Position numbers and translations under genes: made by a program
The notes under the pieces: model-generated
What the model was told of the DNA's origin: nothing
Seen by the model: only the letters and a program-made list of their open reading frames with translations
Database searches by the model: none
Part shown: in pieces, positions 1-7,694 of the stretch
Position numbering within the stretch: the first letter of the stretch is position 1
Layout of the letters: the number at the start of each line of letters is the position of its first letter
From: Kandleria vitulina DSM 20405
GTDB taxonomy: Bacteria > Bacillota_I > Bacilli_A > Erysipelotrichales > Coprobacillaceae
Reading direction: 5' to 3'
DNA length: 37,489 nt
Assembly (NCBI RefSeq): GCF_000702065.1
Contig: NZ_JNKN01000021.1
Span: forward strand, 1-37,489

Positions 1-116
1 GAAACAGTGTCAGGAATCTTGCCAAGGAGATTCAAAGCCTGAAAATACTGAGAGAACTTAAAATTTTGTTTAGAAAAAGATTCAATAGAATTAATTAAAT
101 GTGTTATACTTTCCAT
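1..116 (-). CDS. Partial unknown protein, N-terminus only (possible transposase)
   Basis: An open frame starts with ATG at 116 and runs off the left edge; about 38 codons are visible. Its ribosome site (AAAGGATG on the minus strand, 124-131) is well placed. The visible residues begin MESITHLINSIESFSK and continue with no recognisable domain. A transposase is suggested only by context: there is a minus-strand terminator and a terminal-repeat-like sequence between this gene and the first + strand gene, as in insertion sequences that shield their transposase from outside transcription. The family cannot be named from so short a piece. Confidence 0.45.
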   Translation of the reverse strand, partial: MESITHLINSIESFSKQNFKFSQYFQALNLLGKIPDTV

Positions 117-157
117 GATGAAACATCCTTTCGTGATATTTTTTGTTCGCGCTAAAA

Positions 158-166
158 GTATAACAC
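158..166 (-). promoter_or_regulatory. Extended -10 promoter for the left-edge minus-strand gene
   Basis: On the minus strand the sequence reads TGTTATACT, an extended -10 box, about 40 bases before the ATG at 116. No clear -35 box is seen. A 9-bp inverted repeat (GATGAAACA at 117-125, TGTTTCATC at 171-179) brackets the promoter and leader. Confidence 0.35.
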
Positions 167-203
167 AGGTTGTTTCATCTTTTTTAGTTAAATACGAAAA
201 AAG

Positions 204-232
204 ATGATTACTAAGATATACTCAGTAATCAT
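204..232 (-). terminator. Hairpin terminator facing left
   Basis: ATGATTACT (204-212) pairs with AGTAATCAT (224-232). Read on the minus strand the stem is followed by C and six T residues, so it would stop transcripts entering the left-edge gene from the right. On the + strand the T run is poorer. Confidence 0.45.
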
Positions 233-259
233 TTTACTGTTTATATAGATAAAATTGAG

Positions 260-302
260 GGTAGTGTATTAGTGCTATGTGGTATAGATTTTTGACACTA
301 CC
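260..302. repeat. Short inverted repeat, terminal-repeat-like end
   Basis: GGTAGTGT (260-267) and ACACTACC (295-302) form an 8-bp inverted repeat. The minus strand from 302 reads GGTAGTGTCAAAAATCTAT, matching 16 of 19 bases of the + strand at 37198-37216. This looks like an insertion-sequence terminal repeat, reminiscent of the IS256 group by general appearance only. Confidence 0.35.
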
Positions 303-324
303 AATTTATTGATGAGGGATGTTT

Positions 325-717
325 ATGAAAATACATGAAGTAAAAGAAAAATGTTATCTGGAAACATTGGAAGAATCGATTACCAATGTGGAGATGGTTA
401 TTAACCATCTTGAAAAGCTCGCGTTAAGAGAAGGGGAGTTTGCGAGTCATATTTTAAGAAAAGATCGCATTATCTCCATATTACACCTTGAATTAGCATT
501 AGCTTCTTACTGTGTCTTATTAAGGAAGATGAGAGAAAATCAGATGATTATCTATAATGATAAATTAAGAGCAGATATCAATTCGATTATTCATTCTAAT
601 CGCTTTGAATATTTTGGAAGCTATATTATTGTTCATTCACAAAAAGGAAAAGAGGAAGTAGATCTTCACTCGCTATTGCGTTATGGGAAATCTATTCTAA
701 AAGAAAATGAAGCCTGA
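325..717 (+). CDS. Hypothetical protein, 130 aa
   Basis: I do not recognise this protein. It is soluble-looking, with no signal peptide or membrane segment. The N-terminal half is rich in Glu, Lys and Leu and likely helical (ETLEESITNVEMVINHLEKL), and a basic, Tyr-containing stretch follows. An earlier in-frame ATG exists at 319, but the ribosome site GAGGG (314-318) abuts it; the second ATG at 325 has about 6 bases of spacing and is preferred. The gene is single, closed by a terminator that overlaps its stop codon. No good sigma-A promoter is visible in the 260-318 stretch. Function unknown. Confidence 0.7.
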   Translation: MKIHEVKEKCYLETLEESITNVEMVINHLEKLALREGEFASHILRKDRIISILHLELALASYCVLLRKMRENQMIIYNDKLRADINSIIHSNRFEYFGSYIIVHSQKGKEEVDLHSLLRYGKSILKENEA

Positions 718-736
718 TTTTGAAATCAAGGCTTTT
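711..736 (+). terminator. Intrinsic terminator after the 130-aa protein
   Basis: AGCCTGATTT pairs with AAATCAAGGCT across a two-base loop, followed by TTTT. The stop codon TGA lies inside the 5' arm. Confidence 0.7.
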
Positions 737-795
737 CCATTGAATTTGTATAGAGATAATGTTATCATTTCATCAGTAAATGGAGGATTAAGGAA

Positions 796-2343
796 ATGAA
801 AAAAAGACCTATAGTTTTATGTATCTTAGATGGTTATGGACTTACTTCCCGTGTGGATGGTAATGCTGTAAAACTAGCAAATACACCAAATTTGGATGAT
901 TTGATGGCTATGTATCCAACAACTACAATTCAGGCATCTGGAAATGCTGTTGGTTTACCAGAAGGACAGATGGGAAACTCTGAAGTAGGACATATGAACA
1001 TCGGAGCTGGTCGTGTTGTTTACCAGTCATTAACTCTTATTAATAAAGCTGTTGAAGATGGAGAATTCTATGAAAACGAAGAATTCCTAGCAGCAATCAA
1101 ACATGCAAAAGATCATGGATCTAAATTACATATCTGGGGATTATTATCAAGCGGTGGTGTTCACTCATTCAATGAACATATCTATGCTTTATTAACTCTT
1201 GCTAGAAGAGAAAGACTTGAAAAAGTTTATGTACATGCTTTCTTGGATGGTAGAGATGTTGCTCCAGATAGCGGACTTTCATTTGTAGAAGAATTAGATG
1301 CTAAAATGAAAGAAATCGGTGTTGGAGAAATCGCTTCAATCTCTGGACGTTACTATGCAATGGATAGAGATAAGAGATTCGACCGTGTTGATTTAGCTTA
1401 TAAAGCAATCGCTGAACATGAAGGACCAAGCTTCACTGATCCAGTTCAGTTCGTAAAAGATTCTTATGCTAATGAAGTATATGATGAATTCGTTGTACCA
1501 GGATATAATAGCAACGTAGATGGTGCTGTAGAAAATGATGATGCAGTTATCTTCGCTAACTTCAGACCTGATAGAGCAATTCAGATGGCAACTGTTATTA
1601 CTAACCCAGAATTCTATGCTGATAAGGGTTATGTACCAGCAGTGAAGAGAGAAAATATTTATTTCGTATCAATGATGAAATATGCTGATAGCGTAAAAGG
1701 TCATATCGCCTTCAAACCACAGGTATTAACTAACGTTCTTGGTGATTACTTATCAGCTAAAGGTATGAAGCAGTTAAGAATTGCTGAAACTGAAAAATAC
1801 GCACACGTAACATTCTTCATGGATGGTGGTGTCGATAAAGAAATCGAAGGTGCAAAAAGAGACCTTATTAATTCTCCAAAAGTTGCTACTTATGACTTAC
1901 AGCCAGAAATGTCAGCTTATGAAGTTAAAGATAAGTTAATTGAAGAATTAGATTCAGGTGAATTTGATGTTGTTATTGTCAACTTCGCAAACTGCGACAT
2001 GGTTGGACATACAGGAATCATCCCTGCTGCTATCTCAGCTGTTGAAACAGTTGATGAATGCGTTGGTGAAGTTTATGACAAAGTATTAGAATTAGGTGGA
2101 ACAATGTTAATCACTGCTGACCATGGTAATGCTGAAACATTATTAGATGAAGAAGGTAACCCATTCACAGCTCATACAACTAACGTTGTACCTCTAATCG
2201 TAACTAACTCTCATATCGCATTAAAAGAAGGCGGTAAATTAGGAGATTTAGCACCAACAATCTTAACATTATTAGGATTGGAAGTTCCTGAAGAAATGAC
2301 AGGTAACGTATTAATCGATAATGAACCAGATTGCTTCCAGTAA
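796..2343 (+). CDS. gpmI: 2,3-bisphosphoglycerate-independent phosphoglycerate mutase
   Basis: GpmI interconverts 3- and 2-phosphoglycerate in glycolysis, using Mn2+ and a phosphoserine intermediate in the cytoplasm. At 515 aa it has the usual family length. The start is MKKRPIVLCILDGYG with the metal-binding Asp of the alkaline-phosphatase fold. The catalytic serine is S62 in MGNSEVGHMNIGAGR, and the C-terminal metal motif ADHGNAE is present. A GGAGG site sits 9 bases before the ATG. It stands alone between two terminators, apart from the pgk-tpiA pair further along this window, and gap and eno are absent here. The identification is firm. Confidence 0.97.
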   Translation: MKKRPIVLCILDGYGLTSRVDGNAVKLANTPNLDDLMAMYPTTTIQASGNAVGLPEGQMGNSEVGHMNIGAGRVVYQSLTLINKAVEDGEFYENEEFLAAIKHAKDHGSKLHIWGLLSSGGVHSFNEHIYALLTLARRERLEKVYVHAFLDGRDVAPDSGLSFVEELDAKMKEIGVGEIASISGRYYAMDRDKRFDRVDLAYKAIAEHEGPSFTDPVQFVKDSYANEVYDEFVVPGYNSNVDGAVENDDAVIFANFRPDRAIQMATVITNPEFYADKGYVPAVKRENIYFVSMMKYADSVKGHIAFKPQVLTNVLGDYLSAKGMKQLRIAETEKYAHVTFFMDGGVDKEIEGAKRDLINSPKVATYDLQPEMSAYEVKDKLIEELDSGEFDVVIVNFANCDMVGHTGIIPAAISAVETVDECVGEVYDKVLELGGTMLITADHGNAETLLDEEGNPFTAHTTNVVPLIVTNSHIALKEGGKLGDLAPTILTLLGLEVPEEMTGNVLIDNEPDCFQ

Positions 2344-2347
2344 TCTT

Positions 2348-2375
2348 AAAAGTGCAGCATTGCTGCACTTTTTGT
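2348..2375 (+). terminator. Intrinsic terminator after gpmI
   Basis: AAGTGCAGCA and TGCTGCACTT form a perfect stem followed by TTTTTGTTTTT. Confidence 0.85.
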
Positions 2376-2388
2376 TTTTCATGAAATA

Positions 2389-2397
2389 TGCTATGAT
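2389..2397 (+). promoter_or_regulatory. Extended -10 promoter for the lipoprotein gene
   Basis: TGCTATGAT is an extended -10 box 27 bases before the start codon. The region at -35 is only a T run, partly the tail of the gpmI terminator. Confidence 0.4.
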
Positions 2398-2423
2398 GTA
2401 AACACGAGACTAAAGGGGGGAAC

Positions 2424-2939
2424 ATGATGAAGAAATCATTCATTTTAATAATCTGTTTCCTTCTTCTTTTAGGATGTACAAGTAGTACAAAAAAAGAGAA
2501 GGTAACAGGAATAAAAGAAATACAATATAAGGCATTGAAAAAGAAGATGTCTCAAAATGTAGAATTCATACTCTACATTGGAAGACCGGATTGTGGAGAC
2601 TGCATGGCCTTTAAGCCTATTTTAGAAGAATATCTTGCTAAAAATAAGAACGCAGGATTATATTATCTTAATACGAAAGCCTATCGTGATGCAGCTAAGA
2701 AAAAAGATGCCACAAAAGAAGAAAAGGATTTCTATGATAATCTCTATAAGACCTTTGAAATTGACTGGACACCAACATTAGAAGTCATTTCCAATGGCAA
2801 GATTGTAAAACAGTACAAGTATCTTGATGAAGCCTATTATGAAATTAAAGATCGTGCTAAACAGATTGAAAAACAGAAAGAGTTTGTAAAGAAATTTAAG
2901 ACATTTATGGATGACTATTTTAAGGAGGATGCTTCATGA
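2424..2939 (+). CDS. Thioredoxin-fold lipoprotein (PedC-like)
   Basis: This is a surface-anchored thioredoxin-like protein of 171 aa. Residues 1-18 are a lipoprotein signal: two Lys, a hydrophobic run and the lipobox LLLGC with C18 as the lipidation site. A charged linker leads to a thioredoxin fold with the active-site pair C57-G-D-C60 (GRPDCGDCMAF) and a cis-proline loop, DWTPTLEV. This layout resembles the PedC/BrcD-type bacteriocin accessory proteins, which are disulfide-active, but no bacteriocin gene is nearby, so a general envelope thiol role is the safer reading. Start may be 2424 or the next codon, 2427, behind a strong GGGGGG site. The stop overlaps the next start by 4 bases, so the two are likely cotranslated. 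Confidence 0.8.
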   Translation: MMKKSFILIICFLLLLGCTSSTKKEKVTGIKEIQYKALKKKMSQNVEFILYIGRPDCGDCMAFKPILEEYLAKNKNAGLYYLNTKAYRDAAKKKDATKEEKDFYDNLYKTFEIDWTPTLEVISNGKIVKQYKYLDEAYYEIKDRAKQIEKQKEFVKKFKTFMDDYFKEDAS

Positions 2940-3703
2940 AATGTCCACACTGTCATAATGAAGTAAAAGATGAAGCACGCTATTGTCCACATTGTGGATA
3001 TCATCTACATGAACAGAAACCATCTATTCCAGTATATCGCTATGTGATCGGAGCAGTCGCAGTTGTTGTATTTATCTTTTACACATTGGCTATGACAATG
3101 TTAAATCAGTATTTTATCAAGCCTCAAATCAGCAACACTATTGGGACAACTGTTAAGGGAGAAGGTACTTTCTTAAAAAGCTATACGTCCCTTGATGAAT
3201 TTAATAAAGCCTTCGATAATGCGGACAAGTTTATTTCACCAATTAAAGATTATAATCAATCATTAAGCAAGACCTATGGCCTTATTTTTACGACAAGCTA
3301 TACTTTCCGTTATTATTCTAATGAGAATCTTAAAGTAAAGATTATTAATAAAGCTATCATCAATAAAGACGTAAGTCTTGAGATAGTAAGAGAATATGAT
3401 CGTACAAAGACGTATGATGAAGAGATGCTTACATTATCAAAATCAGGATGTCTTCTTTTTGATGATCTTAAGATGAAAGACTTAAAGCCCTATATCTTAA
3501 AAATGACAACGAAAAAAACATATCAGAGTCTCCTGAATGCATTTGAAGAGAAACGTACATTGTTTGAAAATAAGGAAGGACTTGGTCATTACGGGGTAGG
3601 TGCCTATCTTGAAGGTGGATCTCTTGTCTACTATCCTGATGGACAATCATATCGAAGTGTACTTGAAATCTATAAAAACAAAAACTATCGTTTAGCGCGA
3701 TAG
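2936..3703 (+). CDS. Zinc-ribbon membrane protein, 255 aa
   Basis: The N-terminus is a four-Cys zinc ribbon (CPHC at residues 3-6 and CPHCGYH near 17-23), followed by a short linker and one membrane segment at about residues 34-55 (YVIGAVAVVVFIFYTLAM). The remaining 200 residues are polar and presumably outside the cell. Similar architectures (cytoplasmic ribbon, one helix, external domain) occur in many uncharacterised Firmicutes proteins. No catalytic motif is visible. It overlaps the thioredoxin-like lipoprotein gene by ATGA, suggesting that the two envelope proteins work together. A GGAGG site lies inside the upstream gene. Function unknown. Confidence 0.8.
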   Translation: MKCPHCHNEVKDEARYCPHCGYHLHEQKPSIPVYRYVIGAVAVVVFIFYTLAMTMLNQYFIKPQISNTIGTTVKGEGTFLKSYTSLDEFNKAFDNADKFISPIKDYNQSLSKTYGLIFTTSYTFRYYSNENLKVKIINKAIINKDVSLEIVREYDRTKTYDEEMLTLSKSGCLLFDDLKMKDLKPYILKMTTKKTYQSLLNAFEEKRTLFENKEGLGHYGVGAYLEGGSLVYYPDGQSYRSVLEIYKNKNYRLAR

Positions 3704-3710
3704 TTTTTTT
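3682..3710 (+). terminator. Intrinsic terminator after the zinc-ribbon gene
   Basis: AAACTATCG pairs with CGATAGTTT, followed by a T run. The stop codon TAG is part of the 3' arm. Confidence 0.8.
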
Positions 3711-3733
3711 CAGGTGTCATATATATAGTTATA

Positions 3734-3742
3734 TGATATAAT
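3734..3742 (+). promoter_or_regulatory. Extended -10 promoter for the LytTR regulator gene
   Basis: TGATATAAT is an ideal extended -10 box. Transcription would begin near 3749, giving a leader of about 87 bases. Confidence 0.55.
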
Positions 3743-3745
3743 GAA

Positions 3746-3761
3746 GTAAGACGTGTCTTAC
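3746..3761. promoter_or_regulatory. 16-bp palindrome at the expected transcription start
   Basis: GTAAGAC-GT-GTCTTAC is a perfect 7-bp dyad directly after the -10 box. It sits where a dimeric repressor would block initiation. It does not look like the direct-repeat sites bound by LytTR domains. Confidence 0.5.
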
Positions 3762-3835
3762 AATTAATATAGGATAATAATTTGGGAAATGTATAGATAT
3801 GTTTGAATGAGATGTTTTTGGAAGGTGAATATTTA

Positions 3836-4648
3836 ATGAGAAAGGATATGGTCAACACTGTCATTGAAAAAACACGACAGATAATTGAAAGCTTCTGGAA
3901 CAAGGAAGTGGAACCCTTAGATGATTTTCTTTCTGATGAAGTTATCTATATAGGACCTTTCAGCGGTCAGTTTGTACACGGCAAGAAGGAAACACTGGAT
4001 CTACTGAAAGGAACAAGGGATGAATTAACAAGCTGTGAATTACGTAATGAAGAGTTTTACCCGATTGTTAATGAGAATCATACATGTGTAGTATGTGGAC
4101 GCTACATCAGTATGAGCAATAAGAATAATAAGGAATTGTTCTATCAGGGACAACGTGTAACTGTCATTTGGGTATTGACGAAGGATAAGGAACTTAAAAT
4201 TACGCATATACACTTGTCATCAGGAAACAAATACTATAATGGAAACAAGGAATTCCCACAGGGGCTTAGCAAGCTTGCTTATAATTATCTACAAGATCAG
4301 ATCTATGCAAATAAGAATAATGATCTGATTCATGTAAAGGATGATAAGAAACAGATTCGTCTGATCAGCTTAGGGGATATTGAATATGCGATGGCATTGG
4401 GACATGATACAGTCATCTATATGAACAATGAAAATATCCACGCTAAAATCACATGGAAGAATTTCTTGGAATTGCTTGATAATCGTTTTATTCAGGTACA
4501 CCGCTCTTATGTTATACAAAAGAGCTGTGTAAAACTAATCGGCAAAAAGTTCTTAGAAATGCAGTCGGGTGATAAAATACCTGTTCCAGCTAAGAATATG
4601 AAGAGTGTTTTCTATACTTTGACACAAAAAAAGGAAAAAGGACAATAA
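3836..4648 (+). CDS. NTF2/SnoaL-like sensor fused to LytTR DNA-binding domain
   Basis: This is a 270-aa one-component transcription regulator. Residues about 1-130 look like an NTF2/SnoaL-type cone fold (helical start, then FLSDEVIYIGPFSGQFVHGK and strands ending in ITHIHLSSG), a fold that often forms a pocket for a small ligand. Residues about 165-265 are a LytTR domain, recognisable by the ITWKNFLELLDNRFIQVHRS stretch and the following basic strand. There is no receiver domain and no histidine kinase nearby. The ATG at 3836 is chosen because GGAAGG (3820-3825) precedes it with suitable spacing; an in-frame TTG at 3803 lacks a site. The gene is monocistronic. The ligand and targets are unknown. 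Confidence 0.8.
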   Translation: MRKDMVNTVIEKTRQIIESFWNKEVEPLDDFLSDEVIYIGPFSGQFVHGKKETLDLLKGTRDELTSCELRNEEFYPIVNENHTCVVCGRYISMSNKNNKELFYQGQRVTVIWVLTKDKELKITHIHLSSGNKYYNGNKEFPQGLSKLAYNYLQDQIYANKNNDLIHVKDDKKQIRLISLGDIEYAMALGHDTVIYMNNENIHAKITWKNFLELLDNRFIQVHRSYVIQKSCVKLIGKKFLEMQSGDKIPVPAKNMKSVFYTLTQKKEKGQ

Positions 4649-4663
4649 ACCTTTTCCTTTTTT
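4626..4663 (+). terminator. Intrinsic terminator after the LytTR gene
   Basis: An A-rich arm containing GGAAAAAGG pairs with CCTTTTCC plus the T run, with one bulged A. The stop codon lies in the loop. Confidence 0.75.
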
Positions 4664-4668
4664 CGTTA

Positions 4669-4697
4669 TTGACTAAAAAACAATGATAAATTATAAT
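4669..4697 (+). promoter_or_regulatory. Sigma-A promoter of hisC
   Basis: TTGACT, 17 bases, TATAAT. The predicted start near 4704 leaves a leader of about 20 bases. Confidence 0.75.
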
Positions 4698-4722
4698 TTC
4701 TAAAAAGAATAGGAGATAAACT

Positions 4723-5775
4723 ATGAGCTGGAAAGATAATCTTAAGAACGTAGAACCATATGTGGCTGGAGAACAGCCTAAAGATAAAAAATTAATTAAA
4801 CTCAATACCAATGAGAATCCATATGATCCAGGTGAAAAAGTGAATGAAGCCATTAAGAGCTTCGATGCCTCTTCACTTTCTCTTTATCCTGATCCAGAAG
4901 CAACAGGCTTAAAGGAAGCGTTGGCTTTATATCATGGTGTCAATGCTAATCAGATCTTCTTAGGCAATGGCTCTGATGAAGTGTTAGCCTTGATCTTTTT
5001 AACATGCTTCAATGGTGAAAAGCCAATTCTATTCCCAGATATTACATATTCATTTTATCCGGTATATTGTCATCTGTTTGATATTCCTTATACACAGATT
5101 CCATTGGATGAACAGTTTTGCATTAACAAAGAAGACTACTATGTAGAAAACGGGGGCGTTATTTTCCCTAATCCTAATGCACCAACTGGAGCTCTTCTTT
5201 CTGTAGAAGATATCAGAGATATCCTTCTCCATAACAAAGATAGCGTTGTAGTGATTGATGAAGCCTACATTGACTTTGGGGGGGAAAGCAGCGTTAAGCT
5301 ATTAGAGGAGTTTGACAATCTCCTTATCACACAGACCTTCTCTAAATTCCGTTCTTTAGCAGGAATCAGATTAGGAGTTGTGATTGGTAATGAATATTTG
5401 ATTTCATGTCTTAATGATGTAAAGAATTCCTTTAACTCCTATCCACTAGATCGACTTGCTCAAGCCATCGGAAAAGCGAGCGTGATGGATAGTGATTATA
5501 TTAAAGAGAACGCTAAAAAAATCATTGCGACAAGAGAGAGAGTTGCTGCTCGCTTAAAGGAACTTGGTTTCGTTATGCCAGAAAGTCGCTCTAACTTTAT
5601 TTTTGTCAAGCATCCATCCTATGATGCCAACAAGCTCTTTAAAGAGCTAAGAGACCAGCATATTCTTGTTAGACATTTTAATGCGCCACGAATTGATCAG
5701 TATTTACGTATTTCAATTGGTACTGATGAACAGATGGATGAATTATTAAAAGCGATTGAGAACCTAGAGGTGTAA
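4723..5775 (+). CDS. hisC: Histidinol-phosphate aminotransferase-type enzyme
   Basis: This is a class II, PLP-dependent aminotransferase of 350 aa, a normal HisC length. Family motifs are LNTNENPYDP at the N-terminus, the SLYPDPEATGLKEAL segment, FPNPNAPTG, VVIDEAYIDF, and the PLP-binding lysine K208 in TFSKFRSLAGIRLG. HisC makes histidinol phosphate, but paralogs also transaminate phenylpyruvate and related acids. No other histidine gene is near, and the gene has its own promoter and terminator, so an aromatic or broad-specificity role is equally possible. AGGAGA precedes the start with good spacing. The family is certain; the substrate is inferred. Confidence 0.88.
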   Translation: MSWKDNLKNVEPYVAGEQPKDKKLIKLNTNENPYDPGEKVNEAIKSFDASSLSLYPDPEATGLKEALALYHGVNANQIFLGNGSDEVLALIFLTCFNGEKPILFPDITYSFYPVYCHLFDIPYTQIPLDEQFCINKEDYYVENGGVIFPNPNAPTGALLSVEDIRDILLHNKDSVVVIDEAYIDFGGESSVKLLEEFDNLLITQTFSKFRSLAGIRLGVVIGNEYLISCLNDVKNSFNSYPLDRLAQAIGKASVMDSDYIKENAKKIIATRERVAARLKELGFVMPESRSNFIFVKHPSYDANKLFKELRDQHILVRHFNAPRIDQYLRISIGTDEQMDELLKAIENLEV

Positions 5776-5789
5776 AAACACCTCTTTTT
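5766..5789 (+). terminator. Intrinsic terminator after hisC
   Basis: AGAGGTGT, AAAA loop, ACACCTCT, then T residues. The stem overlaps the hisC stop codon. Confidence 0.8.
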
Positions 5790-5843
5790 GCTTGTATAGG
5801 AAGATAATTTTTCGCATAATGTTAAAGCAATATTTTATAATTA

Positions 5844-5852
5844 TGCTATAAT
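5844..5852 (+). promoter_or_regulatory. Extended -10 promoter before rapZ
   Basis: TGCTATAAT is an extended -10 box 30 bases before the rapZ start. The -35 region is weak. Confidence 0.5.
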
Positions 5853-5882
5853 GTACACGTATAGTGGTCAGGAGGAATAATT

Positions 5883-6734
5883 ATGGAGGATTATGAAGTT
5901 GTATTAGTATCAGGAATGTCAGGCGCTGGCAAGACATTAGCAATGGCAGGTTTTGAAAACATGGGGTATTATTGCATGGATAATTATCCGGTAGCCCTAT
6001 TAGAAGTATTTGGGGATTTATTGAAATCTTCAAGCTTTGAACCAACAAAGATTGCGATGGCAGTACGCCTTCACGATGCATTGGATGCGATTCGTATTCT
6101 TTCTAATGTCGATCATATAGCTCTAAGTGTCATTGTTTTAGATTGTGATGATGAAACACTCTTGAAGCGCTATAAACAGACAAGACGCTCTCATCCGATG
6201 ATGATTGCCAATATGGCATCAACTTTAACAGAAGCTATTCAGCTTGAAAGACGTCAGTTTGAACGTATGAAATCACAGGCTCATAAGGTCATTGATACGA
6301 CATTATTAAAGCCAAAGGCTCTTCAGGATATTCTAGAATCATCATTCTTTGAAGAACAGCGAGATGTCTTTAGAGTCAGCTTTGTTTCATTTGGCTACAA
6401 GTATGGTGTACCAAAAGATGCCGATTTAATTCTAGATGTACGTTTTCTTCCTAATCCGTTCTATGTGGAAGAACTTCGTCCAAAGACTGGTAATGATGTA
6501 GACGTCTACAACTATGTCATGGAAAAAGAAAGTACAAAGGAATTTGTAAAGAGAACAACAGAATATTATGATTATCTTCTATCGGAATATGAAAAAGAAG
6601 GTAAGATGCAAGTAATTGTAGGAATCGGATGCACTGGCGGACAGCACCGCAGTGTTACACTTACAAATTATTTTGCCAACTATTATAGTCAGTATTATCA
6701 GGTGTATAAATATCACCGCGATGCTGACCATTAA
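5883..6734 (+). CDS. rapZ: RNase adapter / nucleotide-binding protein RapZ (YvcJ)
   Basis: RapZ/YvcJ is a P-loop protein of 283 aa, the usual length. The Walker A motif GMSGAGKT is at residues 11-18, and the C-terminal domain ends with the family signature GCTGGQHRSV. In E. coli RapZ steers a small RNA that controls glucosamine-6-phosphate synthase; in Bacillus YvcJ hydrolyses nucleotides and affects competence. The role here is inferred. The start has GGAGGA 7-8 bases upstream. whiA begins 14 bases after its stop, the conserved partner, but the usual middle gene yvcK is missing. Confidence 0.95.
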   Translation: MEDYEVVLVSGMSGAGKTLAMAGFENMGYYCMDNYPVALLEVFGDLLKSSSFEPTKIAMAVRLHDALDAIRILSNVDHIALSVIVLDCDDETLLKRYKQTRRSHPMMIANMASTLTEAIQLERRQFERMKSQAHKVIDTTLLKPKALQDILESSFFEEQRDVFRVSFVSFGYKYGVPKDADLILDVRFLPNPFYVEELRPKTGNDVDVYNYVMEKESTKEFVKRTTEYYDYLLSEYEKEGKMQVIVGIGCTGGQHRSVTLTNYFANYYSQYYQVYKYHRDADH

Positions 6735-6748
6735 GGAGTGAACACAGC

Positions 6749-7690
6749 ATGCTTTCTTTTGCGAGAAAGGTAAAAGAAGAAATTGTATTTAATGATTTTG
6801 ATGTCGATTGTTCAAAAGCTTTGCTTTGTGCCTTGATCAAGGTTACAGGAACATTGCACTTAGGCAATGGCATGTCTTTAACAATACGTACAGAAAATGC
6901 CAAGATTGCCTCTAAGGCACATAAGCTTATCAAGGAAATCTATCATCCACAATTGGAATTTAGAGTTTCTAAGAAGATGAAACTTAACAAGAACAACGTC
7001 TATATCTTAAGAGTCTCTAAGGCGCGTGTGATTCTTGATGATCTTCATCTTATGGATGGACTAGGTTTTCCTATTGTCCCATCACAAGAAATTCTTCATT
7101 CATCAGATACCAAAAGAGCCTATCTTGCAGGAGTCTTTCTAGCAAGTGGGTCAGTAAACAATCCGGATACATCAAATTATCATCTTGAAATGAATGTCAA
7201 TGATCAGCAGCATGCTGATTTTATTGCCAAACTCATGAATGAATATGAACTGAATGCCAAAGTCATTCAGCGTCGAAAAAAATATGTAATCTATCTTAAA
7301 TCAGCAGAGAAGATTGGTGACTTTCTTCGTGCCATTGGGGCAAGCTCTTCAGTCATGGAATTTGAAATGACAAGAATTGATCGATCAATGGCCAATACTG
7401 TCAACAGATGGAACAACTGCGATATTGCTAATGAGATGAAAGTCATGTCAGCAGCAGAAAAGCAGATTGAAGATATCGCTTATGTCATTGATAAGGCAGG
7501 AATAGAAATACTAGATGAAAAGACTGCTATCGTTGCTAATATTCGTCTAGAAAATCCGGAACTGTCTTTAAATGAATTGGCAGATGTCTACTTTGAAAAA
7601 ACAGGAAAGACTATTTCTAAGTCTGGGCTACATCATCGATTCAGAAAGATCAAGGATGAAGCCAATAAACTCAAGCATATGGAGGAGTGA
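6749..7690 (+). CDS. whiA: DNA-binding protein WhiA
   Basis: WhiA is a conserved Gram-positive protein of 313 aa linked to cell division and, in actinobacteria, sporulation. The N-terminal part (MLSFARKVKEEI through about residue 220) is the degenerate LAGLIDADG homing-endonuclease-like domain without nuclease residues (AYLAGVFLASGSVNNP is its central motif). The C-terminus holds a helix-turn-helix, LSLNELADVYFEKTGKTISK followed by SGLHHRFRKI. It follows rapZ closely with a GGAG site. It ends just before a small Xre regulator whose ribosome site lies over the whiA stop codon, so translation may be coupled. Confidence 0.95.
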   Translation: MLSFARKVKEEIVFNDFDVDCSKALLCALIKVTGTLHLGNGMSLTIRTENAKIASKAHKLIKEIYHPQLEFRVSKKMKLNKNNVYILRVSKARVILDDLHLMDGLGFPIVPSQEILHSSDTKRAYLAGVFLASGSVNNPDTSNYHLEMNVNDQQHADFIAKLMNEYELNAKVIQRRKKYVIYLKSAEKIGDFLRAIGASSSVMEFEMTRIDRSMANTVNRWNNCDIANEMKVMSAAEKQIEDIAYVIDKAGIEILDEKTAIVANIRLENPELSLNELADVYFEKTGKTISKSGLHHRFRKIKDEANKLKHMEE

Positions 7691-7694
7691 TTTT

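Noticed and set aside
3466-3710. Antisense frames of about 60 codons over the zinc-ribbon gene
   Set aside because: They are short, have no ribosome site and overlap a terminator.
7572-7694. Longer version of the Xre regulator starting inside whiA
   Set aside because: The extra residues are the shadow of the whiA frame, while the TTG at 7695 has a GGAGG site at proper spacing.
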